Shown piece after piece: positions 8,356 through 21,472 of a stretch of 64,000 bases of DNA (positions are counted from its first letter, which is position 1; every line of letters starts with the position of its first letter). The DNA is from Flectonema sp. DT1601. Lineage: Eukaryota > Euglenozoa > Diplonemea > Diplonemida > Diplonemidae. A model generated the notes under the pieces. It searched no databases. It saw nothing but the letters and a program-made list of their open reading frames with translations, and had not been told where the DNA came from. The stretch spans positions 372,001 through 436,000 of the forward strand of contig OZ025803.1 of NCBI GenBank assembly GCA_964019425.1. Direction: 5' to 3'. A program made the translations under genes and the position numbers.

Positions 8356-11300
8356 TCAGATTGTTACAGCTTCCATTTTGTTAACCTGCTGATCATTCAT
8401 TGCAATTACTTCACTCTCCTGTTTACCCAACGTGGCATCAAAATCTTGAAAAGAAACACCGTCTTGCTTCCTCTTATACACTAAGAAGCCAGCCACAGCC
8501 CCACATACAGCCAATACAGCAATCGCAATCAACAGCCAAATCAACCAGCTGCTGCTACTCTTGTTGCTGTCATCACCAGTCGCTCCTTTCTGTTGGTATT
8601 TGTTGTTAAAGATTTTGACAAGGTCAGCATTGCTCTCTCATTACTATCAAAAATATAAAACAACATACCAGATTACCGTTACCTGTCGGACTTTCACTTT
8701 CTGATGGTACGACTGTGCTCGAGACCTGAGTAGCATTGCTTCTGTTAGCCTGTGGCGCATCCGTACTGTTCCTGACTACACTTGATGTATTCTGTAATTT
8801 TTAGCTTAGTTTGCTTTGCTTTGCTTTCGCTTTTGACAGCCGAGGAAGGATACATACCGAAGTCGTGCACTCAGCAACGCCACCAACCTTCTCGCCTTCG
8901 AACATCATTCCATTCACTTTTTTGCATCTGCAAACGAAGTCGTACTTAGCTCCCGGAGCAGTGTCTGGATCAGTACAGGTCTGGGTATCAACAGGACAAG
9001 GTGGTACTCCTGCTGGAGGATTACATTCATCGAACTGACAGCTCATCACTGGACTTCCGACATTCTCAACTTGGTCAGCTTCACAGGTACAAATAAAGTC
9101 ACCAACCACGTTTACATCAGGGTCATTGCATACTTGATGTGCACCACAAGGATCGGCTGCGCACTCTCCTGTCTTCTCACAATTGGCAGCACCTCCGATC
9201 TTGAACACCCCATTTGCACAGGTGCAGGTGAAGTCATCCAAGCTGTTCGCCTGCGGGTTAGGGTCGTTGCATGTTTCCACCACACTCGGATGCCCGCTCC
9301 ACGCACACGGGTTCTTCGAACTGCCCTGCTTACACTCGTCACATTCAGCCACAGCTGCACCGACGTTGTGCATCAACCCGAACGGACACCGGCACTCGAA
9401 GCTACCATTTGCCACCCGATCGAAGTCTGCGCATATCTGACCTTCGCTACACGGGTTGGCAAGGCATTCATCAACTCCACAATTAGCCTTCGCTCCAGTC
9501 GCGGTGGGGCCGTTGTTCGCACAAGAACAGACGTAGTCGTAGAGGGAACTGACAGACTGATTCGGATCCATACACTCCTGTTCTTCACACGGCCTGGAAT
9601 CACATTCATTCTTCCCACACCTCGCAGGGCCATCGGTCCGATTCAGTGACGGGTCAGCCCTACACGAACAAATGAAGTCATGGAGGACATCCGCGTTGGT
9701 GTTTGGGTCAACGCAGTCTTGATCGCTACCACAAGGCTGAGATTCGCACTCGTCATCGATGCACTTCGACACAGCACCTCCAGTTGACGTCACTCCATTG
9801 GGGCAGGTGCAAGTGTAGTCTCCAATCGACGCAACAGTTTGCAAAGGATCATTGCATACTTGGTTCTGACTGGCATCACAAGGGCTGGCATCACACTCGT
9901 TCTTCGAACAAGTCGCGGGTCCGTCAGTTTCTGCTATCGACGAGTCAGATTTACAAGTACAGGTGAAGTCGTGGAGCACGTTGGCTGCAATGTCAGGATC
10001 GTTGCAGTCCTGTTCCGTACTCGACCCGCAAGGACTGGAATCACACTCATTCACATCACACGCAGCCACAGGTCCTCCAGTAGTCACTACCCCGTTACCA
10101 CAAGTGCAGGTGAAATCAGTGAGGGATCCAGGTGTCGGGTTCGGATCATTGCATACTTGGTTCTGACTGGCATCACAAGGGCTGGCATCACACTCGTTCT
10201 TCGAACAAGTCGCTGGTCCGTCAGTCATTACGATTGACGAGTTGGACTTGCATGTACAGGTGAAGTCGTGGAGCACGTTGGCTGCAATGTCAGGATCGTT
10301 GCAGTCCTGTTCCGTAATTGATCCGCAAGGACTGGAATCACACTCATTCACGTCACACGCAGCCACAGGTCCTCCAGTAGTCACTACCCCGTTACCACAA
10401 GTGCAGGTGAAATCAGTGAGGGATCCAGGTGTCGGGTTCGGATCATTGCATACTTGGTTCTGACTGGCATCACAAGGGCTGGCATCACACTCGTTCTTCG
10501 AACAAGTGGCCGGACCATCAACTTGCGTGATTGTTGTGCTGGATTTGCAGGTACACACAAAGTCGTGCTGGCTGCCAGATGCCGTGTTGGGATCATTACA
10601 ATCTTGGTCCATGTTGGTACCGCAGGGGTTCGTCAGAACAACACACTCGTCGATGTCACACGTTGCCGGAGCACCAGTGGCAGTAGCGCCGTTCGTACAA
10701 GAGCAAACATAATCCAACAAAGAAAGGGGTGTCCTCACCGGGTCATTACACATCTGACCAGGTCCGCAAGGGGAGGCGAGACACTCATCCTGCACACAAA
10801 CAGCTGGTCCTCCCATCAGATCTCCAACCTTCGGTGATCTGCATGTGCAAGTGAAGTCTCCAGCAGAACTCACATCTTCATTAGCATCAGTACAATCCTG
10901 ACCACTTCCACAAGGTGAGGCGTCACACTCGTTGAGAACGCAAGTAGCCAGACCTCCGACATTGCTTCCCACCCCAACCTGACAGGTGCAAATGAAATCC
11001 ATCTGACCCGCTGCAGTGCTGTCGGGATCGTTGCAAGTCTGATTTGTACCACAAGGATTGGCGGTGCACTCATCCATGTTACCCATCGAGCAGGTAGCAG
11101 GTCTTCCCGTCTCCATCACATTTTGGTTAGGGGCAAGGCAAGTACACGTGAAGTCTCCAGTCGATGCAGCAGACTGATTCGGATCATCGCATGTCTGACT
11201 GCCACACGGAGACGTTGCGCACTCGTCCTCAACACACGCAGCAACTGGTCCATCAACCATCCTCAAGTTCATGTCGTTGTCACAAATACATTCGAAGTCG

Positions 11301-13531
11301 TGCAGTGAGTTGGCAGCTTGATTCCCATCATTACAAGACTGCCCGCTTCCACAGTTGAATGTTGTGCACTCATCAGTCTCACAAGTTGCGAGTCCTCCAA
11401 TGGCTGTAATGCCGTTGGCACACGCGCATGTGAAGTCGTTCAATGCAGAGAGCGAAGTGTCCGGATCTACACAGGTCTGCGTTCCGCAAGGCATCGCATC
11501 ACACTCATTCTTAGTACAAGTTGCAGGACCATCGACCCTTGTGAGAGACGTGTTCGACTTGCAAGTACAGACGAAATCATGCAGATTGTTCGAAGCTGTG
11601 TTAGGATCGTTGCAGTCTTGTTCACTGGTTGATCCACAAGGATTGGCATCACACTCGTTGTTGATGCAGGTCGTCACAGCACCTCCGGTTGCAACAACTC
11701 CATTAGGACAAGTGCAAGTGTAGTCACCAATGGAACCAAATGTTGGGCTTGGGTCATTGCAAGTTTGGTTCTGGGAAGCATCACATGGGTTGGCGTCACA
11801 CTCGTTCTTAGTGCAAGTTGCAGGACCATCGATCCTCGTAAGAGTCGTGTCTGACTTGCAAGTACAGACGAAATCATGCAGATTGTTCGAAGCTGTGTTA
11901 GGATCGTTGCAGTCCTGCTCACTGGTCGATCCGCAAGGATTGGCATCACACTCGTTGTTGATGCAGGTCGTCACAGCACCTCCGGTTGCTACGACTCCAT
12001 TAGGGCAAGTGCAAGTGTAATCACCAATGGAACCAAATGTTGGGCTTGGGTCATTGCAAGTTTGGTTCTGGGCAGCATCACATGGGTTGGCGTCACACTC
12101 GTTCTTAGTACAAGTTGCAGGACCATCGACCCTTGTGAGAGACGTGTTCGACTTGCAAGTACAGACGAAATCATGCAGATTGTTCGAAGCTGTGTTAGGA
12201 TCGTTGCAGTCTTGTTCACTGGTTGATCCACAAGGATTGGCATCACACTCGTTGGTGATGCAGGTCGTCACAGCACCTCCGGTAGCAACGACTCCATTAG
12301 GGCAAGTGCAAGTATAGTCACCAATAGAAGCCAGCATCGGGCTTGGGTCATTGCAAGTCTGGCTCTGGGAAGCATTGCATGGGCTAGAGTCACATTCATT
12401 TCTTGAACAAGTCGCCGGACCATCAACTTGGGTGACTGAGGTATCTGACATACAAGTACAAATGAAGTCATGAAGGGAATTGGCAGCTTCATTTGGATCG
12501 TTGCACGTTTGATTAGCACCACACGGATTAGCATCACACTCTCTAGTTTCACATGTAGCCTGACCACCAGTTGATACAATTGAAGGGTACATATCACAAG
12601 TACAGGTATAGTCATTACTCGAAGTAGTATCAGGATCGTTACATGTCTGTCCAGTTCCACAAGTGCTGTTGTCACACTCGTTTGTTCCTGATGGAGGTGT
12701 TGAACATCCACTTGCAGTCTCACCGTATCTTCCAACGTTGTCGTCGTACTGGCCACCAGTACCCATGGAACCGAAGTTACCTGGGGTCTCGTAGTTGCAA
12801 ATCAAGTACACGCTTAAAAAACCACCGCCATCAATGTGACACAATCCACATCCTACCTTTGTAGTTGCCTTCCAAACAACTTGAGTCATGTGACCAGCTG
12901 TAGCAGTTTCAGTAGCAGTGTTGTAGTTCCAACATGATTCTTCAGTGCAGTACCAATTGGTTGTGCCGTCAGCTGGATCCCAATTATGCAAATCCTTATT
13001 ACCTGCGACTGATGCTAAGTTCTCACCGAGTCTGCCGCCCGAGTACGTTGCTGGATTGTTGTGTTGAAGCGTACGTTGGCTGCAGGTCCTCTGGAAACCG
13101 TCACTGCCAACAGAGTATGCAGCAATCGCAGTATCGTAAACGAGAGGACAGGCGCCGTGTTTAGCGCGAAACTCGTTGTGCTTCGCTAAAACGCTGTCAA
13201 TCTGCCACTGCGCGAGTCCAGAGAAGCAAGCAGACGTAGTACGGCCAGTACATGATCCAGTCCTTGCGTCAGTTGGTGCTGGGACTGGTGCACCAGGGGG
13301 ACACGTGCAGTCACACCGCCCGTTGTTGCAATTGCTGAAAGTAACTATCTGCGCACATCCATATGAGTTTGCCATTGACTGGCAAGTGTAACCGCCATCA
13401 CATTCATCTGTGCAAACGGGTCCAGTTCCCACACAAACTACTTGCGTTGACATTACGGTACACTCTTGTGCGCTTGCAAAGTCTGCAAGTAGAACCGTCC
13501 CAATGAGGGCGCAGAACTGCGACCACTTCAT
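8356..13531 (-). CDS. Gene A: CAP-EGF repeat transmembrane protein (3 exons)
   Basis: Exon 1 (13531-8858) starts at the ATG giving MKWSQFCALIGT; the frame extends 13 codons upstream only from a GTG. It encodes a signal peptide (1-21), a Cys-rich leader (23-78), a CAP/SCP domain (about 105-255; HNEFR, GENL and GHMTQVVWK motifs, putative metal/active-site residues His157, Glu170, His214) and 26 six-Cys EGF-like units. A GTATGT donor follows codon TCG. Exon 2 (8791-8669, 41 codons, phase 0) encodes an Asn/Ser/Thr-rich stalk with NST and NAT glycosylation sites. Exon 3 (8589-8356) encodes a transmembrane helix (WLIWLLIAIAVLAV...) and a tail containing VSFQDF. The spliced product is 1676 aa, a type I plasma-membrane protein. 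Ligand and function are unknown; adhesion or receptor roles are plausible. The unspliced frame ends falsely with a Lys/Ser-rich tail read from intron 1. Confidence 0.85.
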
Positions 13532-13652
13532 AATTTGTGTTGTTAAACTTTTCAAATAGAATGATTTCACTCAAGACAACCAATCCTGAACACGAATGTC
13601 ACAATCTTCAGGACTCAAGACTCTCAGTAATCTCACCAGAGTAGCAAGAGAA

Positions 13653-13734
13653 GTTAGAAATGTGAATACTCTTTTGAATGTATCATATCCACAAAGGGAT
13701 GCGTGTGAAGGTACTGCTGTGAGAAGAATAATTA
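13653..13734 (-). promoter_or_regulatory. Type I promoter block of gene A
   Basis: An 80-bp block (plus strand begins GTTAGAAATGTGAATACTC and ends GCTGTGAGAAGAATA) lies 122 bp upstream of the gene A ATG. It recurs with near identity at the same distance before genes B and C, farther upstream of D, and once more at 14277. Conservation in otherwise diverged spacer suggests a core promoter or upstream activating region. Confidence 0.5.
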
Positions 13735-14800
13735 TTCATCGGATTATATTATTATTGCCAACAAGTCGTTTTTAGATATTAAAGTTCACCGAGTGTGCTA
13801 CTCAGCTTCTGGAGTTTTGAGCTAGGAAGATATAAACATCCCAGACAATAGTGAAAACTAAAATAGAGATAAAATGAATTGGCGACGGTTCTTCTCACTA
13901 CAAGTCGAGAGAGGGAGGAAGAAATAATCATGAATATAAAACATATCACGACAAAAGCTGAATTACTTCAGTTAAGGGAGGAAGTTGCTTCTCTGATGTT
14001 AATTTAAGTCAACAAACAGGGAGCTTGTGTGGTGCTTCACTGAAGTTCAGTTCTGATGCTGAACACTGTTAATGAAAGCAAAAAAAATCGAAACTTACGA
14101 TTATTGTGGAAGAGATAAGATATCAGTTATTACACCTCTCTTCACTTTTATAGTCAACAATATGAATTCGAAAAAAAAAAAAAGAAAAAAAAAACGACGA
14201 CGACCCCTGGCGTTAGATTTCATTCATTTTGAATGAAGTTAATTCGCCGAGAAATTGTTTCACTTCTTCGTTGGATTTAGAAATGTGAATACTCTTTTGA
14301 ATGTATCATATCCACAAAGGGATGCTTGTGAAGGTACTGCTCAGAGCTTTTCGGAGGTTATTTTTATTGCAAATATTTCCTCCCCAATTGAGAATTATTA
14401 TTTCCCATAAAAAAAAGAAAATATTTTTATTTTCATACAAAGAAGATAAATAACATCCCAGACAATAGTGAAAACTGAAATAGAGATAAAATGAATGAGG
14501 AGGATTGACAACGGTTCTTCTCACTACAAGTCAAGAGCGGGAGGAAGAAATGGGGAGCAGGTTTAGATATTTCGAAATACAAACAAACTACGTTAAGCTG
14601 AATTGCTTCTGTTAAGGGAGGAAGTTGCTTCTCTGATGTTAATTTAAGTCAACAAACAGGGAGCTTGTGCGGTGCTTCAATAGAGTTCAGTTTTTCCGAT
14701 GCTGAACACCGTTAATGCCAAGCAAAAGGATTGAATTGAAACGAATAGACGTGGATAAGATGATAAATTATTACACTTCTTTCACTTTTATAGTACAGAA
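13653..14800. repeat. Imperfect tandem duplication upstream of gene A
   Basis: The segments 13653-14160 and 14277-14800 are diverged copies. Both contain the GAATACTCTTTTGAATGTAT block, a CATCCCAGACAATAGTGAAAAC stretch (about 13838 and 14455) and a GGAAGTTGCTTCTCTGATGTTAATTTAAGTC stretch (about 13981 and 14620), in the same order. The second copy has a promoter block but no gene start beside it. Confidence 0.7.
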
Positions 14801-15720
14801 TGTATAGTTCGTTTACAATAGTTCAAAATAAATCAAGAATTAAAAAAAAAAAAAAAAAACATTTATAATTATATCGGACGCCTTAATCACATGATACTTG
14901 TTCTCCCTGAGACCGGTCATCAGAGTAAGTTTTGAGAATCCACTTCAATTTAGAAATAGTCAGTACTTAGTACTGATGACACATGTTTTTTAATATCAAA
15001 AAAAAAAAAAAAAAAGCAACAAGAAAAATAATAGTTTTACGCCCGCCGTTCTTATTGCGAGCTTACACTTTACGGAAATAGCATTTCAGAAGAATCACAT
15101 AATAATAGCACATAAGAATAAGAAAAATAAAAAAAAACAAAAACATCACAATAATGTTTAATTACTAAATTCAGTCAAAGAAGACCAGACTACAGAATAA
15201 AGCAGAAATTAAGCCGAATGGTTAACCTTTTTTTTATATTAGAAATATTAATAATCAAATGTGCTTTGATCAAACACTTTATATTTTTGACGAAACTCAG
15301 TTGATTACTTTCTATCTCAACACAACTTCTAAATAAATTATTAAAAAGATATTTTATGTTGCAGTTCTCTCCAACCATCACTCATAGAAGAGAGTTCCGA
15401 TAACAAAATGAACCCTAAAACACCAAATCGGTATATTTAAAAAAATGACTCTGATGCACCCAGGGTTGGTTTCCTTTTCTATATTTACGATCGATAGTCA
15501 GGAAGCCTTCTTCACGAACAACACTAACCTCGAGTAGGGTCCTTTCACCTTGTCATTCGCTAAGTCATACCAACGCACACCTTTTCTCCCTGTTCTATTT
15601 TTTTTAAGAAAGCCAAACAAAATTGGGTTTTGATGTGACACAGGGTTAAATTAAAAAAAAAGAAAAACTAACAAAGGATTAAATAGTTCAAGGTGTTTCT
15701 TTACACTCAAGGCTTATTTA

Positions 15721-15738
15721 GAACAAATTGAATTGCTC
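15721..15738 (-). promoter_or_regulatory. Conserved 3' UTR hairpin of gene B
   Basis: Plus strand GAACAAATTGAATTGCTC, 77 nt downstream of the gene B stop. It forms a 6-bp stem with a 6-nt loop on the sense strand, with one G-U pair. Confidence 0.55.
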
Positions 15739-15815
15739 TGAGTCATACAAATCGATTCCTAAAAAGTGTTTCATTCAAACCTTTTTATCTAAGGTTAGTG
15801 TTGGGCACTTTTAAA

Positions 15816-18800
15816 TTAAATCTTTTCCATTTTATTAAATTGTTGCTGTTCTTCCATCGGAACATCATCCTGACCCAGCGTTGACTGAAATTCCTGAAAA
15901 GAAACACCGCCTTGCTTCTTCTTATACACTAAGAAGCCAGCCACAGCCCCACATACAGCCAATACAGCAATCGCAATCAACAGCCAAATCAACCAGCTGC
16001 TGCTACTCTTGTTGCTGTCATCACCAGTCGCTCCTTTCTGTTGGTATTTGTTGTTAAAGATTTTGACAAGGTCAGCATTGCTCTCTCATTACTATCAAAA
16101 ATATAAAACAACATACCAGATTACCGTTACCTGTCGGACTTTCACCTTCTGATGGTACGACTGTGCTCGAGACCTGAGTAGCATTGCTTCTGTCAGCTTG
16201 TGGCGCATCCGTACTGTTCCTGACTACACTTGATGTATTCTGTTATTTTTAGCTTAGTTTGCTTTGCTTTGCTTTCGCTTTTGACAGCCGAGGAAGGATA
16301 CATACCGAAGTCGTGCACTCAGCAACGCCACCAACCTTCTCGCCTTCGAACATCATTCCATTCACTTTTTTGCATCTGCAAACGAAGTCGTACTTAGCTC
16401 CCGGAGCAGTGTCTGGATCAGTACAGGTCTGGGTATCAACAGGACAAGGTGGTACTCCTGCTGGAGGATTACATTCATCGAACTGACAGCTCATCACTGG
16501 ACTTCCGACATTTTCAACTTGGTCAGCTTCACAGGTACAAATAAAGTCACCAACCACGTTTACATCAGGGTCATTGCATACTTGATGTGCACCACAAGGA
16601 TCGGCTGCGCACTCTCCTGTCTTTTCACAATTGGCAGCACCTCCGATCTTGAACACCCCATTTGCACAGGTGCAGGTGAAGTCATCCAAGCTGTTCGCCT
16701 GCGGGTTAGGGTCGTTGCATGTTTCCACCACACTCGGATGCCCGCTCCACGCACACGGGTTCTTCGAACTGCCCTGCTTACACTCGTCACATTCAGCCAC
16801 AGCTGCACCGACGTTGCGCATCAACCCGAACGGACACCGGCACTCGAAGCTACCATTTGCTACCCGATCGAAGTCGGTGCATATCTGACCTTCGCTACAC
16901 GGGTTGGCAAGGCATTCATCAACTCCACAATTAGCCTTCGCTCCAGTCGCGGTGGGGCCGTTGTTCGCACAAGAACAGACGTAGTCGTTGAGGGAACTGA
17001 CAGACTGATTCGGATCCATACACTCCTGTTCTTCACACGGCTTGGAATCACATTCATTCTTCCCACACCTCGCAGGGCCATCAGTCCGATTCATTGAAGG
17101 GTCAGCCCTACACGAACAAATGAAGTCATGGAGGACATCTGCGTTGGTGTTTGGGTCAACGCAGTCTTGATCGCTACCACAAAGTTGAGATTCGCACTCG
17201 TCATCGATGCACTTCGACACAGCACCTCCAGTTGACGTCACTCCATTGGGGCAGGTGCAAGTGTAGTCTCCAATCGACGCAACAGTTTGCAAAGGATCAT
17301 TGCATACTTGGTTCTGACTGGCATCACAAGGGCTGGCATCGCACTCGTTCTTCGAACAAGTTGCTGGTCCGTCAGTCTTTGAGTTCGACGAGTCAGATTT
17401 ACAAGTACAGGTGAAGTCGTGGAGCACGTTGGCCGCAATGTCAGGATCGTTGCAGTCCTGTTCCGTACTCGACCCGCAAGGATTGGAATCACACTCATTC
17501 ACTTCACACGCAGCCACAGGTCCTCCAGTGGTCACCACCCCATTACCACAAGTGCAGGTGAAATCAGCGAGGGATCCAGGTGTCGGGTTCGGATCATTGC
17601 ATACTTGGTTCTGACTGGCATCACAGGGACTGGCATCACACTCGTTCTTCGAACAAGTCGCTGGTCCGTCAGTCATTACGATTGACGAGTCGGACTTGCA
17701 TGTACAGGTGAAGTCGTGGAGCACGTTGGCTGCAATGTCAGGATCGTTGCAGTCCTGTTCTGTACTCGACCCGCAAGGACTGGAATCACACTCATTCACA
17801 TCACACGCAGCCACAGGTCCTCCAGTAGTCACTACCCCGTTACCACAAGTGCAGGTGAAATCAGTGAGGGATCCAGGTGTCGGGTTCGGATCATTGCATA
17901 CTTGGTTCTGACTGGCATCACAAGGACTGGCATCACACTCGTTCTTCGAACAAGTCGCTGGTCCGTCAGTGCTTGAGATTGACGAGTCGGACTTGCATGT
18001 ACAGGTGAAGTCGTGGAGCACGTTTGCTGTAATGTCAGGATCGTTGCAGTCCTGTTCCGTACTCGACCCGCAAGGATTGGAATCACACTCATTCACATCA
18101 CACGCAGCCACAGGTCCTCCAGTAGTCACTACCCCGTTACCACAGGTGCAGGTGAAATCAGTGAGGGATCCAGGTGTTGGGTTCGGATCATTGCATACTT
18201 GGTTCTGACTGGCATCACAAGGGCTGGCATCACACTCGTTCTTCGAACAAGTGGCCGGACCATCAACTTGCGTGATTGTTGTGCTGGATTTGCAGGTACA
18301 CACAAAGTCGTGCTGGCTGCCAGATGCCGTGTTGGGATCATTACAATCTTGGTCCATGTTGGTACCGCAGGGGTTCGTCAGAACAACACACTCGTCGATG
18401 TCACACGTTGCCGGAGCACCAGTGGCAGTCGCGCCGTTCGTACAAGAGCAAACATAATCCAACAAAGAAAGGGGTGTCTTCACCGGGTCATTACACATCT
18501 GACCAGGTCCGCAAGGGGAGGCGAGACACTCATCCTGCACACAAACAGCGGGTCCTCCCATCAGATCTCCAACCTTCGGTGATCTGCATGTGCAAGTGAA
18601 GTCTCCAGCAGAACTCACATCTTCATTAGCATCAGTACAATCCTGACCACTTCCACAAGGTGAGGCGTCACACTCGTTGAGAACGCAAGTAGCCAGACCT
18701 CCAACTTTGCTTCCCACCCCAACCTGACAGGTGCAAATGAAATCCATCTGACCCGCTGCAGTGCTGTCGGGATCGTTGCAAGTCTGACTTGTACCACAAG

Positions 18801-21273
18801 GATTGGCGGTGCACTCATCCATGTTACCCATCGAGCAGGTAGCAGGCCTTCCCGTCTCCATCACATTTTGGTTAGGGGCAAGGCAAGTACACGTGAAGTC
18901 TCCAGTCGATGCAGCAGACTGATTCGGATCATCGCATGTCTGACTGCCACACGGAGACGTTGCGCACTCGTCCTCAACACACGCAGCAACTGGTCCATCA
19001 ACCATCCTCAAGTTCATGTCGTTGTCACAAATACATTCGAAGTCGTGCAGTGAGTTGGCAGCTTGATTCCCATCATTACAAGACTGCCCGCTTCCACAGT
19101 TGAATGTTGTGCATTCATCAGTCTCACAAGTTGCGAGTCCTCCAATGGCTGTAATGCCGTTGGCACACGCGCATGTGAAGTCGTTCAATGCAGAGAGCGA
19201 AGTGTCCGGATCTACACAGGTCTGCGTTCCGCAAGGCATCGCATCACACTCATTCTTAGTACAAGTTGCAGGACCATCAACCTTTGTAAGAGACGTGTCT
19301 GACTTGCAAGTACAGACGAAGTCATGAAGATTGTTCGAAGCTGTGTTGGGATCGTTGCAGTCTTGTTCACTAGTTGATCCACAAGGATTGGCATCACACT
19401 CGTTGGTGATGCAGGTCGTCACAGCACCTCCGGTAGCAACGACTCCATTAGGACAAGTGCAAGTGTAGTCACCAATGGAGCCGAATGTTGGGCTTGGGTC
19501 ATTGCAAGTCTGGCTCTGGGAAGCATCACATGGGTTGGCGTCACACTCGTTCTTAGTACAAGTCGCAGGACCATCGACCCTCGTAAGAGACGTGTCTGAC
19601 TTGCAAGTACAGACGAAGTCATGCAGATTGTTCGAAGCTGTGTTGGGATCGTTGCAGTCTTGTTCACTGGTTGATCCACAAGGATTGGCATCGCACTCGT
19701 TGTTGATGCAGGTCGTCACAGCACCTCCGGTAGCAACGACTCCATTAGGACAAGTGCAAGTGTAGTCACCAATGGAAGACAACGTCGGGCTTGGGTCATT
19801 GCAAGTCTGGCTCTGGGAAGCATCACATGGGTTGGCGTCACACTCGTTCTTAGTGCAAGTTGCAGGACCATCGACCCTTGTGAGAGACGCGTCTGACTTG
19901 CAAGTACAGACGAAATCATGCAGATTGTTAGAAGCTGTGTTAGGATCGTTGCAGTCTTGTTCACTGGTCGATCCACAAGGATTGGCATCACACTCGTTGT
20001 TGATGCAGGTCGTCACAGCACCTCCGGTAGCAACGACTCCATTAGGACAAGTACAAGTGTAGTCACCAATGGAAGACAACGTCGGACTTGGGTCATTGCA
20101 AGTCTGGCTCTGGGAAGCATCACATGGGCTAGAGTCACATTCATTCTTTGAACAAGTCGCTGGACCATCAACTTGGGTGACTGAGGAATCCGACAAACAA
20201 GTACAAATGAAGTCATGAAGGGAATTGGATGCCTTATTAGGATCGTTGCACGTTTGATCAGTACCACACGGATTAGCATCACACTCTCTAGTTTCACATG
20301 TAGCCTGACCACCAGTTGATACAATCGAAGGGTACATATCACAAGTACAGGTATAGTCATTACTCGAAGTAGTATCAGGATCGTTACATGTCTGTCCAGT
20401 TCCACAAGGGCTGTTGTCACACTCGTTTGTTCCTGATGGAGGTGCTGCGCATCCACTTGCAGTCTCACCGTATCTGCCAACGTTGTCTTCGTATTGGCCA
20501 CCAGTACCCATAGCACCAACATTACCTCCGCTCCCGTAGTTGCAAATCATGTATATGTTTAATCCAAATCGTCCATCATTCTGACACAATCCGCATCCAA
20601 CTTGCGTAGTCGCCTTCCAAATAACCTGGGTAAAATGACCAGTTGTTTGACTCTCAGTGAAAGTGTTGTAGTCCCAACATGCTTCCTCGTTACAGTACCA
20701 ATCCTCAGCTCCGATTGCTGGGTCCCAGTTATGCACATCAAAGTTGGATGTGGTATATTTTAAGTTCTCACCGAGCCTGGCGCCGGCGTACGAAGGAGAA
20801 TCATTGTGAAAAAGATCTTTTTGCTCGCAAGATTTCCGGAAACCGTCACTGCCAACAGAGTATGCAGCAATCCCAGCTTCGTAAACGAGAGGACAGGCGC
20901 CATGTTTAGCACGAAGCTCGTTGTGCTTCGCTAAAACGCTGTCAATCTGCCACTGCGCGAGTTCGGAGAAGCAAGCAGACGTAGTACGGCCAGTACATTT
21001 ACCGGTCTTTGCTACGGTTGGTGCTGGGACTGGTGCACCAGGGGGACACGTGCAGTCACACCGCCCGTTGTTGCAATTGCTGAAAGTAACTATCTGCGCA
21101 CATCCATATTGGGCTGCCATTGCCTTGCAAATTAAACCGCCATCACATTCATCTGTGCAAACGGGTCCAGTGCCAACACATATTTCTTTCGTTGTCTTTA
21201 ACCGACATTGTGCGCTTGCAAAGTCTGCAAGTAGAACCGTCCCAATGAGGACGCAGAACTGCGACCACTTCAT
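15816..21273 (-). CDS. Gene B: CAP-EGF repeat transmembrane protein (3 exons)
   Basis: Exon 1 (21273-16306) starts at MKWSQFCVLIGT and encodes signal peptide, Cys-rich leader, CAP domain (about 104-254; His156, Glu169, His213 in GHFTQVIWK) and 28 EGF-like units. Exon 2 (16239-16117, 41 codons) is the Ser/Thr/Asn stalk. Exon 3 (16037-15816, 73 codons plus stop) gives the KGATGDDSNK linker, a transmembrane helix identical to that of gene A and a tail containing VSFQEF. Both introns are phase 0 with GTATGT donors and ACAG acceptors. The spliced product is 1770 aa. The two EGF variable blocks hold three doublets each. The CAP half and upstream DNA are almost identical to gene C, while the 3' end is almost identical to gene A, so this gene looks like a recombinant. 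Its short last exon is easily missed. Confidence 0.85.
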
Positions 21274-21394
21274 AATTTGTGTTGTTAAACTTTTCAAATA
21301 GAATGATTTCAATCAAGACAACCAATCTTGAACACGAATGTCACGATCGTCAGGACTCAAGACTCTCAGTAATCTCACCAGAGTAGCAAGAGAA

Positions 21395-21472
21395 GTTAGA
21401 AATGTGAATACTCTTTTGAATGTATCATATCCACAAAGGGATGCGTGTGAAGGTACTGCTGTGAGAAGAATA
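21395..21472 (-). promoter_or_regulatory. Type I promoter block of gene B
   Basis: This is the same block as upstream of gene A, again 122 bp from the ATG, differing at only a few positions. Confidence 0.5.

Larger units (their letters stand above)
13532..15815. other. Spacer upstream of gene A
   Basis: This 2.28-kb spacer holds the gene A promoter block (13653-13734), a roughly 500-bp tandem duplication (13653-14160 and 14277-14800), several A-runs and the 3' UTR of gene B. No coding frame is convincing. Confidence 0.55.

Noticed and set aside
8801-8857. C-terminal Lys/Ser-rich tail (SKAKAKQSKLS) of genes A, B and E
   Set aside because: It is intron 1 sequence after a GTATGT donor; splicing continues to the stalk and membrane exons.
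13532-13570. Upstream extension of gene A (MKSFYLKSLTTQI...) as the real N-terminus
   Set aside because: It starts at GTG; the downstream ATG gives a standard signal peptide at once. The same holds for genes B and C.
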